Assembly (NCBI GenBank): GCA_902805805.1
Contig: CADCUE010000264.1
Span: 1 to 23,642, forward strand
Source of the DNA: an uncultured Frankineae bacterium
GTDB taxonomy: Bacteria; Actinomycetota; Actinomycetes; Mycobacteriales; SCTD01
Reading direction: 5' to 3'
Length of the DNA stretch: 23,642 nt
The first letter of the stretch is position 1; each line of letters starts with the position of its first letter. The position numbers and the translations under genes were made by a program. Shown piece after piece: positions 15,926-23,642 of this stretch. The notes under the pieces were generated by a model that saw only the letters and a list, made by a program, of their open reading frames with translations, was not told where the DNA came from and made no database searches.

Positions 15926-17217
15926 TCATCGTCGACCGCGCTCTCGAGGCCCGGGAGCGCGAGGGCCGGCCCGTCCGGGTCGGCATGGTCGGCGCCGGCT
16001 TCATGGGGCGCGGGGTCGCTGCGCGCCTCGCGCAGACCCCGGGCATGCGGCTGGTCGCCGTCGCCAACCGGCACCTCGCCGGCGCCGAGCGGGCCTGCCG
16101 CGAGGCCGGGATCACCGACGTCCGCGCCGTCGCGGACGCCGGGGGCATCGACGAGGCGGTGGCCGCGGGCGTCACCGCCGTGACCGAGGACGCCGCCGCG
16201 CTGTGCGCGGCGGAGTCGGTGGACGTCGTCTGCGACGTCACCGGCGCGGTCGAGTTCGGCGCGCACGTCACCCTCGACGCCTTTGCGCACGGCAAGCACG
16301 TCGTCACGATGAACGCCGAGCTCGACGGCACGGTCGGTCCGCTGCTCGCGGTGCTGGCGGACGAGGCCGGGGTCGTCTTCAGCGGCGTCGACGGCGATCA
16401 GCCGGGCGTGCAGATGAACCTGCACCGCTTCGTGACGGGCATCGGCGTGACGCCCCTGGTGTGCGGCAACATCAAGGGGCTGCAGGACCCGTACCGCACC
16501 CCCACGACGCAGGAGGGCTTCGCCCGGCGGTGGGGGCAGGACCCGCACATGGTCACCAGCTTCGCCGACGGCACCAAGGTCTCGTTCGAGCAGGCGGTGG
16601 TCGCCAACGCCACCGGCATGACGGTGGCGCGTCGCGGCATGGGCGGAGCCGACCATCGCGGCCACGTCGACGAGCTGACGTCGGCGTACGACGTCGACGA
16701 GCTGCTGGCCCTCGGCGGTGTCGTGGACTACGTCGTCGGTGCTCGGCCCGGGCCGGGCGTGTTCGTCCTGGGGACCGTGGACGACCCCGCCTCGAAGCAC
16801 TACCTGAACCTGTACAAGCTCGGCGAGGGACCGCTCTACAGCTTCTACACGCCCTACCACCTGTGCCACTTCGAGGTGCCCGGCTCGCTGGCCCGAGCGG
16901 TGCTGTTCGGGGACGCCGTCATCCGCGCCGCCGGACCGCCCGCCGTGGAGGTGGTGGCGACGGCCAAGACCGACCTGACCGCCGGCACGGTGGTCGACGA
17001 CCTCGGCGGCTACCTCACCTACGGAGTGGCGGAGACGGCTCGCGCCTGCGCCGCCGAGCGCCTGCTGCCCATGGGCGTCGCTGCCGGATGCCGCCTGCTC
17101 AGGGACGTCGCGCAGGACGCCGTGCTGACCTACGACGACGTCGAGCTCCCGCCCGGACGGCTGGTCGACGAGCTGCGCGACCGCCAGGCCCGGCACTTCG
17201 GCGAGCAGCCCGCCTGA
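15922..17217 (+). CDS. Homoserine dehydrogenase-like oxidoreductase with C-terminal SAF domain
   Basis: 431 aa. The N-terminal NAD(P)-binding fold has VGMVGAGFMGRGVAARL with Gly24, Gly26 and Gly29. The middle resembles the homoserine dehydrogenase superfamily (VVCDVTGAVEFGAHV, GKHVVTMNAELD, FSGVDGDQPGVQMNL). The last about 90 residues form a SAF-type domain (TDLTAGTVVDDLGGYLTYGV...LLPMGVAAGCRLLRDVAQDAVLTYDDV). This is the COG4091 type, predicted oxidoreductases. A longer open frame exists upstream, but it overlaps the RmlC-like gene; I use the GTG overlapping the preceding stop (GTGA). It is too unlike true Hom to be a threonine-pathway enzyme. As last member of the sugar operon it probably oxidises or reduces a carbohydrate-derived aldehyde or a branched sugar. 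Substrate unknown. Confidence 0.85.
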   Translation: MIIVDRALEAREREGRPVRVGMVGAGFMGRGVAARLAQTPGMRLVAVANRHLAGAERACREAGITDVRAVADAGGIDEAVAAGVTAVTEDAAALCAAESVDVVCDVTGAVEFGAHVTLDAFAHGKHVVTMNAELDGTVGPLLAVLADEAGVVFSGVDGDQPGVQMNLHRFVTGIGVTPLVCGNIKGLQDPYRTPTTQEGFARRWGQDPHMVTSFADGTKVSFEQAVVANATGMTVARRGMGGADHRGHVDELTSAYDVDELLALGGVVDYVVGARPGPGVFVLGTVDDPASKHYLNLYKLGEGPLYSFYTPYHLCHFEVPGSLARAVLFGDAVIRAAGPPAVEVVATAKTDLTAGTVVDDLGGYLTYGVAETARACAAERLLPMGVAAGCRLLRDVAQDAVLTYDDVELPPGRLVDELRDRQARHFGEQPA

Positions 17218-17227
17218 CCTGCTCCCG

Positions 17228-17246
17228 GCCCGTCGCGGACCCGGGC
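17228..17246. terminator. Small hairpin between convergent SAF-protein and K+ channel genes
   Basis: GCCCG and CGGGC form a perfect 5-bp stem with a nine-base loop in the 45-base convergent gap. No T-run. It may mark the 3' ends of both transcripts; weak evidence. Confidence 0.22.
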
Positions 17247-17262
17247 GGCGGCTGCTCCGCGC

Positions 17263-19065
17263 TCAGCGGCCGGCGGTCGACCGGGGGCTCAAGGCGCGCC
17301 AGACGCTGCCGATCGGCTGCCGCTCGCCCGTGACGACGTAGTCGCAGGTCGGCTCGACCACGAGCGTGCTGTCCATGGCCCGCCGGCTGATCGGTCGACC
17401 GGCGACGAGCAGCTGGTCGTCGGCCAGCAGCAGGAAGTCGGGGTCCGGGGTCAGGACGCTGAGGTCACCGCGCAGGACGAGCAGGACGACGGCGTCGAGG
17501 GGCTGCTCCCGGTCGTCGGGGGACCGCAGGAGGTCGCCCACGGTCACGTCACCGCTGGCCAGCCACCGCTGCAGGGCGGGCGCCTCCCGACCGGTCAGCC
17601 GCACCTTCCACAGCGCGGACAGGTGCTCCCCGCACCGCTCGACCATCAGCTCGAGCAGCCGGGCCGCCCACGGATCGCCCTGCGCCGGCATCTCCTGCAG
17701 GAAGCGCCACAGCAGCGGGGTGCTCAGGTGCGCGTACGCCTCGTGCGCCACGAGCTCGGTCGGGACGAGGACGGCGTCCATCGCCATGGCCGAGTACAGG
17801 ACCTCGTTGCTCGGCAGGTTGCGGCGGCCGATGAGGAACAGCTCGGGGTTCAGCGCCCGCCCGGTCGCCGCCAGCGAGAGGTTGGTCGTGTCGTTGTCCG
17901 TGCCCGCGACCAGCCCCACGGCGGTGGCCGGGTCGGCGCGCTTGAGCACGCCGGTCACCGTCCCGTCGCCCGCCACGAGCTCCACGCCGTCGGTCACGGC
18001 GTCCTGCGCCGCCTCGGACGGCTCCACGACGGTCACCTCGATGCCGGCCTTGCGCAGATCGGCCGCCACCGCACGACCGAACCGCCCGTAGCCGCAGACG
18101 ATCCACCGCCCGCCCTGCGGAGGATCGCCCTCGGGCGGCAGCTCGGCGCCCGGACCGGCCTCGAGCCAGGTCATGAGGCGGTAGGTCGCGGGAGCCCGCA
18201 GCGCGAGCAGCAGGTGCTCGCCGAACCGGTCGAACGGGTTCACGACGATCGGCGAGCCGAACGCCCGCATCCGGTTGGCGACGGTGGCCGAGACCGTGCG
18301 GGCCACGACGGGCAGGTCGGGCCGCAGCAGCGCGACGGCCTGGGCGACCGCCAGGTTGGCCTCGTCGTCGTCGGTCAGGGCGAGCACGCCCTCGCACCAG
18401 CGCGAGCGCAGCCCTGCGCGCCGCAGCTGGTGCGGGCTGCGGACGTCGGCCGCCAGCGCGGGCACGTCCCCGCGGTAGGACGTGAGCTCGAGGGCGTCGA
18501 TCTTGTCCGCCGACAGGTCCAGCACGACCAGCCGGCGGCCCAGCAGGTCGAAGGAGCGCACGAGCAGGGCTCCCGTCTCGCCGTAGCCGGCGACCAGCAG
18601 GAACGGCTCGGACAGGCGCCCCACCTTGCGCTCGAAGTGCTGGACGGCGAGCGCCGAGCGGAACGCGCGGTCCTGCAGCAGCGTGAGCAGCGCGCCGATG
18701 GCGTACGCCCACGCCACCACCGTCGAGTAGATGCAGATGATCACCCACAACCGCTGGGCGTCGGTGAAGGCGTAGGGGATCTCGCCGAAGCCGATGGTCG
18801 TCGCCGTGTAGCTCATGAAGTAGAAGGCGTCGAACAGGCCGATGTCGACCGGCTGCCCCTCGTCGTCCCGCCCGGGGATGAGGGCGAGACCGAGCACGCT
18901 GACGGCGAAGACGAGCACGAGGGTGATGAGGGGGACGCGCATGCGCCGCAGCAGCAGGAAGACGGCCGCCGACGCCTCGCCGTCGCCGGTCCCTCCGGTC
19001 CCGGTCGGGACGGCGCCCTGCGCCGCGGGCCATCTCCGCTGGCCTCGGCGGGTGCCGGCAGCCAT
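17263..19065 (-). CDS. Two-helix potassium channel with tandem TrkA-N/RCK domains
   Basis: 600 aa. TM1 is at about 44-63 and TM2 at 105-130. Between them lies a pore helix and a filter-like TTIGFGEIPY (89-98), a variant of the canonical TVGYGD. Two NAD-binding RCK domains follow: FLLVAGYGETGALLVR (155-170) and WIVCGYGRFGRAVAAD (321-336). The end (about 500-590) resembles TrkA-C regions, with LLADDQLLVAGRP. Predicted role: K+ (or other cation) flux across the membrane, gated by nucleotide binding to the tandem RCK ring. The ATG start at 19065 lies four bases after the stop of the upstream small membrane protein and has no Shine-Dalgarno of its own, so translation probably depends on that gene. 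An alternative start is Met42, just before TM1. Channel rather than transporter is inferred from the single pore loop. Confidence 0.9.
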   Translation of the reverse strand: MAAGTRRGQRRWPAAQGAVPTGTGGTGDGEASAAVFLLLRRMRVPLITLVLVFAVSVLGLALIPGRDDEGQPVDIGLFDAFYFMSYTATTIGFGEIPYAFTDAQRLWVIICIYSTVVAWAYAIGALLTLLQDRAFRSALAVQHFERKVGRLSEPFLLVAGYGETGALLVRSFDLLGRRLVVLDLSADKIDALELTSYRGDVPALAADVRSPHQLRRAGLRSRWCEGVLALTDDDEANLAVAQAVALLRPDLPVVARTVSATVANRMRAFGSPIVVNPFDRFGEHLLLALRAPATYRLMTWLEAGPGAELPPEGDPPQGGRWIVCGYGRFGRAVAADLRKAGIEVTVVEPSEAAQDAVTDGVELVAGDGTVTGVLKRADPATAVGLVAGTDNDTTNLSLAATGRALNPELFLIGRRNLPSNEVLYSAMAMDAVLVPTELVAHEAYAHLSTPLLWRFLQEMPAQGDPWAARLLELMVERCGEHLSALWKVRLTGREAPALQRWLASGDVTVGDLLRSPDDREQPLDAVVLLVLRGDLSVLTPDPDFLLLADDQLLVAGRPISRRAMDSTLVVEPTCDYVVTGERQPIGSVWRALSPRSTAGR

Positions 19066-19069
19066 GCCG

Positions 19070-19459
19070 CTACTGCGTCCGGTGGTACGTCACGGTCTCG
19101 ACGACCAGCAGGACGACGGAGACGATGTTGGCCAGCAGCGCGCCGCCGGACAGCGACACGACGGACGCCATCTCGGCCGGGCTCAGTCCGTCGCCCGCGA
19201 TCCGCGAGGCGTAGACCCACATCGCCGCCGCCGCGATGAGCTGGAGGTCGGCGACCAGGCTGGTCGCCAGGTGCACCGCGCCGATCTGCGTCCGGTCACC
19301 GAACTTCAGGACCGTCGCGATGAGGTTGACGACGACGGCCGCGAACAGCTCGTAGATGTTGTGCAGCGACGGGTCGTCGATGTCGCCGACGAAGAAGCCG
19401 AAGTTCAGGGTCGCGGCGAGCAGCACGAAGAAGCCGAAGACCACCTTCTCGAGGTTCAC
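19070..19459 (-). CDS. Four-helix small membrane protein (DUF6394-like)
   Basis: 129 aa from a GTG with AGGAGG five bases upstream. Four hydrophobic helices are predicted at about 5-24, 35-52, 59-86 and 96-122, with short loops. Polar residues lie in or beside the helices (NFGFFVGDIDDP 19-30, HNIYELFA 33-40, KFGDRTQIGAVHLATSLVADLQL 52-74). I recognise it as resembling the uncharacterised family DUF6394; no function is established. A longer frame is open upstream, but the strong ribosome site and the family start VNLEKVVFGFF decide. Its stop is four bases before the start of the potassium channel, which lacks a ribosome site. The two are therefore almost certainly one translational unit, suggesting that this protein is an auxiliary subunit or regulator of the channel. 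Confidence 0.82.
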   Translation of the reverse strand: MNLEKVVFGFFVLLAATLNFGFFVGDIDDPSLHNIYELFAAVVVNLIATVLKFGDRTQIGAVHLATSLVADLQLIAAAAMWVYASRIAGDGLSPAEMASVVSLSGGALLANIVSVVLLVVETVTYHRTQ

Positions 19460-19597
19460 GCCCTCCTCCTCCGCCCGACCGCCGCGGGTGACACTCTCGC
19501 ACCCCGGTCCGCGCGGGGCGGGCAGGCGGTCCTGTCCCAGCCATGTCGTGACCCGGTAGCCGGAGTCCGGACGGGCACGCGGGGGCAGTGCACGCCC

Positions 19598-20188
19598 ATG
19601 CCGTGGTACGCCGAGACCCCCGCCCTGCGCTCCCGACAGCTGCTGCTCGACGTCCTCGTCGTGCTCTGGGTGCTGGTCTGGGTCAGGATCGGTGCGGCGG
19701 TGCACCGGGCCGTGAGCCGGCTGGCGGCGCCCGGGCGCGAGCTGGAGAAGGCCGGGGACGGCCTGTCCGGTGGGCTGTCCGGTGCGGCCGAGCGCGCCGA
19801 CGACGTGCCGCTCGTCGGGGGCGGGCTCAGCGCTCCCCTGGACGCAGCGGCGCGAGCCGGGCGAGCGCTGGAGCGGGCCGGTGCGGCGCAGCAGGACGCG
19901 GTGCAGGTGCTGGCGCTCGTGCTGGCCCTGCTGCTCGCCGGGGTGCCCATCGCCTGGGCCGTGCAGCGCTGGCTGCCGGGCAGGCTGGCCTTCGCCCGGG
20001 ACCACCGGGCAGCCGCCGCGCTGCGCGACGACGTCGAGCTGTGGGCGCTGCGGGCCGCGCTGAACCGGCCGCTGCACGAGCTGGCCAGGTTGGGCCCGGA
20101 CCCGGTCGGGCGGTGGCGCCGGGGCGAGCCGGGTGCGGCTGAGGCGCTCGCCCGGCTCGAGCGGCGCGCTCAGGGACTGCGCGGCTGA
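19598..20188 (+). CDS. Hypothetical two-helix membrane protein
   Basis: 196 aa, not recognised. TM1 is at about 14-36 (RQLLLDVLVVLWVLVWVRIGAAV) and TM2 at about 101-122. Between them, residues 40-100 are Ala/Gly/Arg-rich and look amphipathic (ELEKAGDGLSGGLSGAAERADDVPL...LDAAARAGRALERAGAAQQD). After TM2 there is a cytoplasmic-looking helical tail rich in Arg (RLAFARDHRAAAALRDDVELWALRAALNRPL). No enzyme motif is seen. Coding is supported by the strong third-position GC bias and by the two clean hydrophobic segments; the ATG has no good Shine-Dalgarno. It diverges from the DUF6394-like gene (138 bases) and ends 13 bases from the Nudix stop on the other strand. A cell-envelope role is possible but unsupported. 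Confidence 0.7.
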   Translation: MPWYAETPALRSRQLLLDVLVVLWVLVWVRIGAAVHRAVSRLAAPGRELEKAGDGLSGGLSGAAERADDVPLVGGGLSAPLDAAARAGRALERAGAAQQDAVQVLALVLALLLAGVPIAWAVQRWLPGRLAFARDHRAAAALRDDVELWALRAALNRPLHELARLGPDPVGRWRRGEPGAAEALARLERRAQGLRG

Positions 20189-20201
20189 GCCGACGCGGGC
20201 C

Positions 20202-20804
20202 TCAGAGCGTCTTCTGGCTGGGCCAGGGCGCGTCCGCCGGTCGCAGTCCGGCGAACCCGTCGCGCGAGGCCCGGTCCGCGGCCAGGATCCCGACGGCCGC
20301 CATGGCGTTCTCGATCTCACCGGCGAGGACCCGGCGCACGGCCTCGTCCAGCGGCAGCCACTCGGTGGTCATGTCGGCCTCCTCGTGCTGCTGCGCCTGT
20401 CGGTCGACCACGCGCACGTCCCGGGCGAGGAAGATCCGGATCGCCTCGTCGCTCATCCCGGGGCTGGTCAGCGTGTCGACCAGCACGTGCCAGGTGTCGG
20501 CGGCCAGCCCGGCCTCCTCGACCAGCTCGCGCTGCGCGGCCTCCAGGGCCGGCTCACCCGGCTTGTCGAGCAGCCCGGCGGGCAGCTCGTCGAGGCGCCG
20601 GCGGACCGGGTGGCGGTACTGGTTGACGAGCAGCACGCGGCTGTCCTCCAGCACGACGGCGCCGACGGCGCCGGGGTGCACCACGTAGTCGCGCTGCGAC
20701 GTGGTGTCCCCGGGCATCGTCACGATGTCCTTGCGGACGCTGATGATGCGGCCCTCGAAGACGGTCTGGCTGTCCTCGACGCGGTGGTCGTGCGGTGCGG
20801 TCAT
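20202..20804 (-). CDS. Nudix hydrolase, ADP-ribose pyrophosphatase type
   Basis: 200 aa. Predicted to hydrolyse ADP-ribose to AMP and ribose 5-phosphate. The Nudix box is GLLDKPGEP...AQRELVEEAGL (77-100), with the Arg92-Glu93 and Glu96-Glu97 metal-binding residues. The first Glu is six rather than five residues after the Gly, a spacing I recall in the mycobacterial Rv1700 protein as well. The N-terminal VFEGRIISVRKDIV and NQYRHPVRRRLDELPAG segments, plus TSPGMSDEAIRIFLA and HEEADMTTEWLPLDEA after the box, match ADPRases of this group. The ATG start follows pyrG by 25 bases with GAGAGGG upstream. Gene order pyrG-Nudix is conserved in mycobacteria. There the next gene is xerD; here it is absent, and an unrelated membrane protein converges instead. 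Confidence 0.93.
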   Translation of the reverse strand: MTAPHDHRVEDSQTVFEGRIISVRKDIVTMPGDTTSQRDYVVHPGAVGAVVLEDSRVLLVNQYRHPVRRRLDELPAGLLDKPGEPALEAAQRELVEEAGLAADTWHVLVDTLTSPGMSDEAIRIFLARDVRVVDRQAQQHEEADMTTEWLPLDEAVRRVLAGEIENAMAAVGILAADRASRDGFAGLRPADAPWPSQKTL

Positions 20805-20829
20805 GCGCAGACCCTCTCAGGCGCGCGCC

Positions 20830-22500
<1,671 letters not shown>

Positions 22501-22507
22501 TGGGCGG

Positions 22508-22551
22508 CTCCCGTGCCTCGGAGCGGACCTGAGCGGTCCACTGCACGGGAG
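22508..22551 (-). promoter_or_regulatory. pyrG leader hairpin sequestering the Shine-Dalgarno
   Basis: On the minus strand CTCCCGTGC (22551-22543) and GCACGGGAG (22516-22508) pair perfectly over 9 bp. Inside, GGACC (22539-22535) pairs with GGTCC (22529-22525) around GCTCA, extendable by a U-G and a G-C pair. The two stems are separated by one base on one side and six on the other. The GGGAG in the right arm is the Shine-Dalgarno, seven bases before the GTG start of pyrG. No T-run follows, so translational control (or a protein site) is more likely than termination. Confidence 0.55.
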
Positions 22552-22554
22552 TTC

Positions 22555-22560
22555 AGTCTA
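22555..22560 (-). promoter_or_regulatory. Possible -10 box (TAGACT) for pyrG
   Basis: TAGACT fits the actinobacterial TANNNT pattern, 54 bases before the pyrG GTG. No TTGAC-like -35 is found at 16-18 bases. If used, transcription would begin near 22548, inside the left arm of the leader hairpin, leaving only about six of its nine pairs. Confidence 0.3.
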
Positions 22561-22619
22561 CAGATCCCGCTCCGCCGTCCGTCGCCGACGCGCTGGTCGT
22601 GGCCCTCGGCGCCCGCGGC

Positions 22620-23567
22620 TCAGGGCGCGGCCGGCCCCGGCAGCGCTGCCGAGGCACCCGCGTCGGCGCCGTACTGCCCCGACCGGCCGGCGAGCTGCTC
22701 GGCCAGCGCGAGCACCGCGGCCACCTGACCGGTCCCGCGGTCGCCGTTGTCGACGGAGGACACCTGCCGGATGGCCGCCGCGTCGGCGCGCAGCCGGCGC
22801 ACCGGACCGCGCTCCTGCGCCGAGCCGGACGGTCCGACGACGACCGTGCCGTCGGACCGCTCGTCGAGCGCCGCAGCCAGGACGAGGACGGCCGACTGCT
22901 CCGCCGCCTGCGCCGCAGGCAGCTCCGCCGGAGCGGCGCCGGTCAGGACGACGGCCAGCGTGGCCGGCTCCAGCACGTCGGCGGCGGGGGTGAAGCGGAC
23001 GAGCTCGGCCTCCGAGAAGGCCGCGACGACCGCCTGCGCCTCCTGCGACTCGACGCCCGGACCACGGCCGGGACGCACCAGGGCCGCGGCCAGCTCGGCC
23101 GCGGCACGGTCGACGGGGCCGGTGTCCGGCAGGACCGCGCCGGCGGGCACGACCTGCGCCACGAGGTCCTCGACGAGCTGGTTCTGCGTCGGGTCGGAGA
23201 GCTCCGGCATCAGCTGCAGCGTGCCGGTGACCTGGGCGCCTGCGGTCTGCAGCAGGGGGGTCAGCTGCTCCACGAGCTCGGGCGGTGTCTGCGGTGTGGT
23301 CACCAGCAGGACCCGCCGACCGGGGAGCGCACCCCTCAGCAGGCGCGGCCCGGCCGCGACCGCGAACGCGTCGGACGCCGCGAGCTGGGCCCGCAGCCCG
23401 GCGGCCTCGTCCTCCAGCAGCCGGTTGTCCGAGCTCGTCCGGCTCAGGTCCCGGGTCAGCCTGTCCTGCAGCGGTCCGTGCAGCGTCGCCGTGCCGACGA
23501 CGATGCCGACCGCCAGCGCCAGGAACACCGCCACCAGGGACACCAGGTGGTAGCGGAAGTCGATCAC
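22620..23567 (-). CDS. mctB: MctB-like copper transporter / envelope protein
   Basis: 315 aa, about the length of mycobacterial MctB (Rv1698). That protein is reported to act in copper efflux across the outer membrane; in organisms without a mycolate outer membrane the role is uncertain. It opens IDFRYHLVSLVAVFLALAVGIVVG: a family signature plus one N-terminal helix (about 8-27) serving as signal anchor. A likely coiled coil follows (about 31-65, QDRLTRDLSRTSSDNRLLEDE). The rest is an Ala/Val-rich exported domain with VLLVTTP (86-92) and GTVVVGPSG. The C-terminus has VSSVDNGDRGTGQVAAVLALAEQL (about 274-297), typical of the family. The GTG start overlaps the previous stop by four bases. Few Cys or Met residues are present, so no obvious copper site is visible. 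Confidence 0.9.
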   Translation of the reverse strand: MIDFRYHLVSLVAVFLALAVGIVVGTATLHGPLQDRLTRDLSRTSSDNRLLEDEAAGLRAQLAASDAFAVAAGPRLLRGALPGRRVLLVTTPQTPPELVEQLTPLLQTAGAQVTGTLQLMPELSDPTQNQLVEDLVAQVVPAGAVLPDTGPVDRAAAELAAALVRPGRGPGVESQEAQAVVAAFSEAELVRFTPAADVLEPATLAVVLTGAAPAELPAAQAAEQSAVLVLAAALDERSDGTVVVGPSGSAQERGPVRRLRADAAAIRQVSSVDNGDRGTGQVAAVLALAEQLAGRSGQYGADAGASAALPGPAAP

Positions 23568-23642
23568 CGCGGACCGCTCCGGCGCCGCACGGGGCCGGCG
23601 GGGAGGTCGGCCAGGGACTGCGCGAAGTCAGGTCGCAGCGTC
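23564..23642 (-). CDS. steA: C-terminal tail of an upstream gene, probably steA (5' part outside window)
   Basis: The last 25 codons of a minus-strand frame enter from the right edge: PDFAQSLADLPAGPVRRRSG then PR and TGA. The TGA overlaps the GTG of mctB (GTGA). The tail itself has no recognisable motif. Identification rests only on the conserved order steA-mctB-pyrG-Nudix in mycobacteria and relatives, where steA encodes a putative membrane-anchored cytokinetic ring protein. That the frame is really coding is supported by the four-base overlap and tight coupling. Confidence 0.5.
   Translation of the reverse strand, partial: TLRPDFAQSLADLPAGPVRRRSGPR

Overview
The window is a chromosomal stretch of a very GC-rich actinobacterium. 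The coding is dense, 12 of the 20 genes whose starts are inside the window are given GTG starts, and several neighbours overlap by the four bases GTGA. The order steA-like / mctB / pyrG / ADP-ribose Nudix at the right end matches the arrangement known from Mycobacterium (Rv1697-Rv1700). The wax-ester synthase/DGAT, dodecin, a mycobacterial Sdh1-type succinate dehydrogenase and an RsbW-like ATPase also fit an actinomycete. A Geodermatophilaceae- or Frankia-like source is my inference. I saw no rRNA, tRNA, CRISPR, insertion sequence or prophage gene, and no intergenic gap longer than about 170 bases.

Layout. 1-1794 (minus): the sensor half of a membrane histidine kinase cut by the window edge, and an RsbW-type ATPase with an extra helical domain. 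1961-6471 (plus): pyruvate phosphate dikinase and NAD-type malic enzyme, which together can turn malate into PEP. 6532-8001 (minus): a WS/DGAT acyltransferase for storage lipid. 8108-8317 (plus): dodecin, a flavin-binding protein. 8324-12086 (minus): an operon of a 98-aa conserved small protein, a five-helix SdhC-type anchor, SdhA and SdhB. 12210-13394 (minus): a glycosyltransferase.

13498-17217 (plus): a tight four-gene nucleotide-sugar operon of rfbF-like cytidylyltransferase, extended SDR, RmlC-like epimerase and homoserine-dehydrogenase-like/SAF oxidoreductase. The last three genes are linked by GTGA overlaps. 17263-19459 (minus): a four-helix membrane protein (DUF6394-like) directly upstream of a two-RCK potassium channel. 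19598-20188 (plus): an unrecognised two-helix membrane protein. 20202-23642 (minus): Nudix hydrolase, pyrG, mctB and the last 25 codons of a gene that is probably steA.

The left and centre are mainly central carbon, flavin and respiratory metabolism (malate to pyruvate to PEP, succinate oxidation, flavin buffering, lipid storage). The middle makes an unidentified sugar. The right combines ion homeostasis with nucleotide metabolism. The points most worth a second look are a strong hairpin that buries the Shine-Dalgarno of pyrG, the small membrane protein coupled to the K+ channel, the four-gene sugar operon without a recognisable CDP-glucose 4,6-dehydratase, and the Cys/His motif in the membrane anchor of succinate dehydrogenase.
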